A program made the translations under genes and the position numbers. This document shows positions 7,212-8,128 of a stretch of 8,128 nt of DNA, piece by piece; position 1 is the first letter of the stretch, and every line of letters starts with the position of its first letter. A model generated the notes under the pieces. It worked only from the letters and a program-made list of their open reading frames with translations, searched no databases and was not told the DNA's origin. Source of the DNA: an uncultured Ruminobacter sp. (lineage in GTDB: Bacteria; Pseudomonadota; Gammaproteobacteria; Enterobacterales; Succinivibrionaceae); contig CAAFXL010000258.1 of the NCBI GenBank assembly GCA_900767005.1, forward strand, positions 1-8,128, given 5' to 3'.

Positions 7212-7245
7212 TATAGTGTTACTTTTTATGAGATCTTAGGTTTAA
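7212..7245 (-). repeat. Right terminal inverted repeat of the insertion sequence
   Basis: This is the partner of 5325-5358 (28 of 34 matches as reverse complement). Its outer edge falls 10 bases before the pilin ATG, inside the AAGAGG Shine-Dalgarno at 7244-7249. Its inner 11 bases (7211-7221, starting one base inside the repeat) also match the palindrome at 5408-5418. Confidence 0.68.
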
Positions 7246-7249
7246 GAGG
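7244..7249 (+). promoter_or_regulatory. Shine-Dalgarno of the pilin gene
   Basis: AAGAGG is 6 bases from the ATG at 7256, which fixes the pilin start. It straddles the proposed edge of the insertion sequence (7245). No convincing promoter is visible between the transposase stop and this site; a TATAGT at 7212-7217 has only a poor -35 partner. Confidence 0.7.
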
Positions 7250-7255
7250 TATATT

Positions 7256-7402
7256 ATGAAAAGACAATCAGGCTTTACCTTAATCGAACTAGTTGTAGTA
7301 ATAGTAATCTTAGGTATCTTAGCCTTAACCGCTGCCCCAAAATTTATGGACCTTCAAAGTGATGCCCGTATTAGTGCTTTAAAAGGATTAGAAGGAGCAT
7401 GA
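7256..7402 (+). CDS. Prepilin N-terminal fragment (48 aa)
   Basis: Starts MKRQSGFTLIELVVVIVILG. This is a textbook type IVa prepilin signal: short basic leader, peptidase cleavage after G6, F7 as N-methylated residue 1, and Glu at +5 of the mature protein. The hydrophobic helix continues to about residue 27, followed by APKFMDLQSDAR as in MshA proteins. It ends early at TGA, so it holds the membrane anchor but no pilin head. It is the 5' part of the frameshifted gene, listed separately because it has its own start and Shine-Dalgarno. Confidence 0.75.
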   Translation: MKRQSGFTLIELVVVIVILGILALTAAPKFMDLQSDARISALKGLEGA

Positions 7403-7797
7403 AGAGTGCAAATAATTTAGCTTATGCTAAAGTTGTTTTAAATGGTTATGAAAAAGCTAAAAACGGAAAATCTGTTTGCGTTATTACTAAAAATGATGGA
7501 AGTTGTGGTGATTATGTAATGCTAGTATATGGAAAACCCGCAGTAGTGGGCGGAATCATTCATGCTATGGATTTTTCATTTGGTAGTATGGCTCCAAATA
7601 AAAAAGTTGATTGGCTTTACTACGATCGCCCTGATGATTCACAGAATAGATATTTTATGCAAAATGATGCATATGGTATCAATAAAGATATAATTTCAGA
7701 TGCCAATAATGATTCAAAATTATGTGCTCTTAAATACACTCAAGCGTCAAGTGTTGATGAATTTCCAACCATTACTCTTTTAACTGGTGGTTGCTAA
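7399..7797 (+). CDS. Pilin head-domain fragment (132 aa)
   Basis: This frame holds the rest of the pilin: MKSANNLAYAKVVLNG, then a globular region with four cysteines (SVCV, GSCGD, KLCAL and the terminal TGGC). A Cys at the very C-terminus is typical of MSHA pilins and probably forms the head disulfide. Its ATG overlaps the stop of the upstream fragment (ATGA), so it could be translated by termination-reinitiation. Without a signal or anchor, the product would stay in the cytoplasm. The frame shows no further damage, so the frameshift is recent or is a sequence error. Confidence 0.7.
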   Translation: MKSANNLAYAKVVLNGYEKAKNGKSVCVITKNDGSCGDYVMLVYGKPAVVGGIIHAMDFSFGSMAPNKKVDWLYYDRPDDSQNRYFMQNDAYGINKDIISDANNDSKLCALKYTQASSVDEFPTITLLTGGC

Positions 7798-7835
7798 TTA
7801 AAAAAGCATCCATATAATATTTTAAAAGTTTTAAG

Positions 7836-7862
7836 AAGCTAAGTTTTATACTTAGCTTTTTT
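7836..7862 (+). terminator. Intrinsic terminator after the pilin gene
   Basis: AAGCTAAG (7836-7843) pairs perfectly with CTTAGCTT (7851-7858) around a 7-base loop. G-U and A-U pairs can extend the stem, and the T-run reaches 7862. It lies 38 bases after the pilin stop. The T-run leads into a 16-bp palindrome (7858-7873). Confidence 0.85.
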
Positions 7863-8128
7863 CTTAAGAAAAATCCTCATTTAAATATAATCTTCCTTAT
7901 TTACTACAATTAATCCTAACTTTTATACTAATTCAAACCTAAATAAAAATATTTTTCTTCATCAATCCCATAAACTTAAATATTAAAATTTAGGAATTTC
8001 TTCTCTATAAAATTCCTCTAACTAATTCAATTATTTAACTATTCAAAAGGATCTCTAAAGAACATCAAAAAGAACCTTATCCTTCACAACTTTAAAGAGT
8101 TGTCGTCAATTTTTAAAGTTTTAAGAAA
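7863..8128. other. AT-rich non-coding tail with short inverted repeats
   Basis: No gene is supported on either strand. I see an 8-bp inverted repeat (7992-7999 with 8010-8017, AGGAATTT/AAATTCCT, 10-base loop) and a 6-bp hairpin (8086-8091 with 8098-8103, ACAACT/AGTTGT). The last 18 bases (8111-8128) match 7821-7838 at 16 positions. None has a clear function, and the window ends inside the last repeat. Confidence 0.5.

Larger units (their letters stand above)
5325..7245 (+). mobile_element. Insertion sequence, IS4 superfamily (IS1634-like), about 1.92 kb
   Basis: The element is delimited by 34-bp imperfect inverted repeats at 5325-5358 and 7212-7245 and carries one transposase gene. Base composition and codon choice (more CTG, AGA/AGG and ATA, fewer TTA runs) differ visibly from the genes on both sides, which suggests transfer from another lineage. 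I found no matching short direct repeat outside the ends. IS1634 and IS1549 are known for variable and sometimes very long target duplications, so a missing short one does not exclude that family. The outer limits are uncertain by a few bases, and shorter boundaries using the 11-bp match at 5401-5411 and 7211-7221 are possible. Confidence 0.72.
7256..7797 (+). pseudogene. MSHA-type type IV pilin gene, frameshifted
   Basis: Read across a one-base shift near 7398-7400, this encodes a prepilin of about 180 residues with the layout of MshA-like type IVa pilins: leader, hydrophobic N-terminal helix, LKGLEGA-MKSANNLAYAK helix continuation and a C-terminal disulfide region. The sequence reads GGAGCATGAAG where an in-frame gene would need GGAGCAATGAAG, so one A seems lost. 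The first frame ends at TGA 7400-7402 and the second opens with ATG 7399-7401. Pilin subunits polymerise through the N-terminal helix, which the second fragment lacks, so a working pilus is unlikely unless the shift is a sequence error. No other pilus genes are in view. A strong terminator follows at 7836. Confidence 0.8.

Noticed and set aside
7256..7797. Programmed frameshift in the pilin gene
   Set aside because: No slippery heptamer or downstream structure is evident at the junction, and pilin genes are not known to need one. A simple deletion or sequence error is more likely.
8087..8128. 3' end of a minus-strand gene entering from the window edge
   Set aside because: About 13 open codons end in a stop, which is expected by chance. 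There is no recognisable protein sequence or terminator.

Overview
The window looks like one end of a metagenomic or draft-assembly contig from an AT-rich gammaproteobacterium. PheS and the visible part of PheT resemble the E. coli proteins along their whole length, TGA acts as a stop, and one locus encodes an MSHA-type type IV pilin. The very low GC and heavy TTA/TAA codon use would fit a gut or rumen lineage such as Succinivibrionaceae, but that placement is a guess. Bases 1-20 are Illumina adapter, not genome.

Layout: (1) 1-20, adapter. (2) 21-1560, minus strand: pheT (5' part only, cut by the contig end) preceded by complete pheS, 9 bp apart. A good sigma70-type promoter lies at 1621-1649, and a small hairpin followed by seven U residues lies in the leader. 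(3) 1660-4662, minus strand: a 1000-residue membrane signalling protein with signal peptide, 7TMR-DISM sensor, seven membrane segments, PAS, GGDEF and EAL domains. Both cyclic-di-GMP domains have lost key residues. (4) 4663-4864: AT-rich divergent promoter region. (5) 4865-5341, plus strand: a small integral-membrane methyltransferase-like protein. (6) about 5325-7245: an insertion sequence (IS4 superfamily, probably IS1634-like) with 34-bp imperfect terminal inverted repeats, its own promoter, a perfect 38-bp palindrome in the leader and a 577-aa DDE transposase. (7) 7256-7797: an MSHA-type prepilin gene broken by a one-base frameshift, then a strong terminator. (8) 7863-8128: AT-rich sequence with no gene that I can support.

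How it fits together: pheS and pheT form one operon for phenylalanyl-tRNA synthetase. In E. coli this operon follows rplT and the pheM leader; here it follows an unrelated signalling gene and has its own promoter. The signalling protein and the methyltransferase gene are divergently transcribed. The IS has inserted between the methyltransferase gene and the pilin gene. Its left repeat overlaps the last codons of the first, and its right repeat reaches the pilin Shine-Dalgarno. The IS differs from its neighbours in base composition and codon choice, so it is probably a recent arrival. I do not see a clearly new biological system. The most interesting points are the regulatory layout of the IS left end, the doubly degenerate GGDEF-EAL receptor, and the split pilin with an ATGA stop/start overlap.
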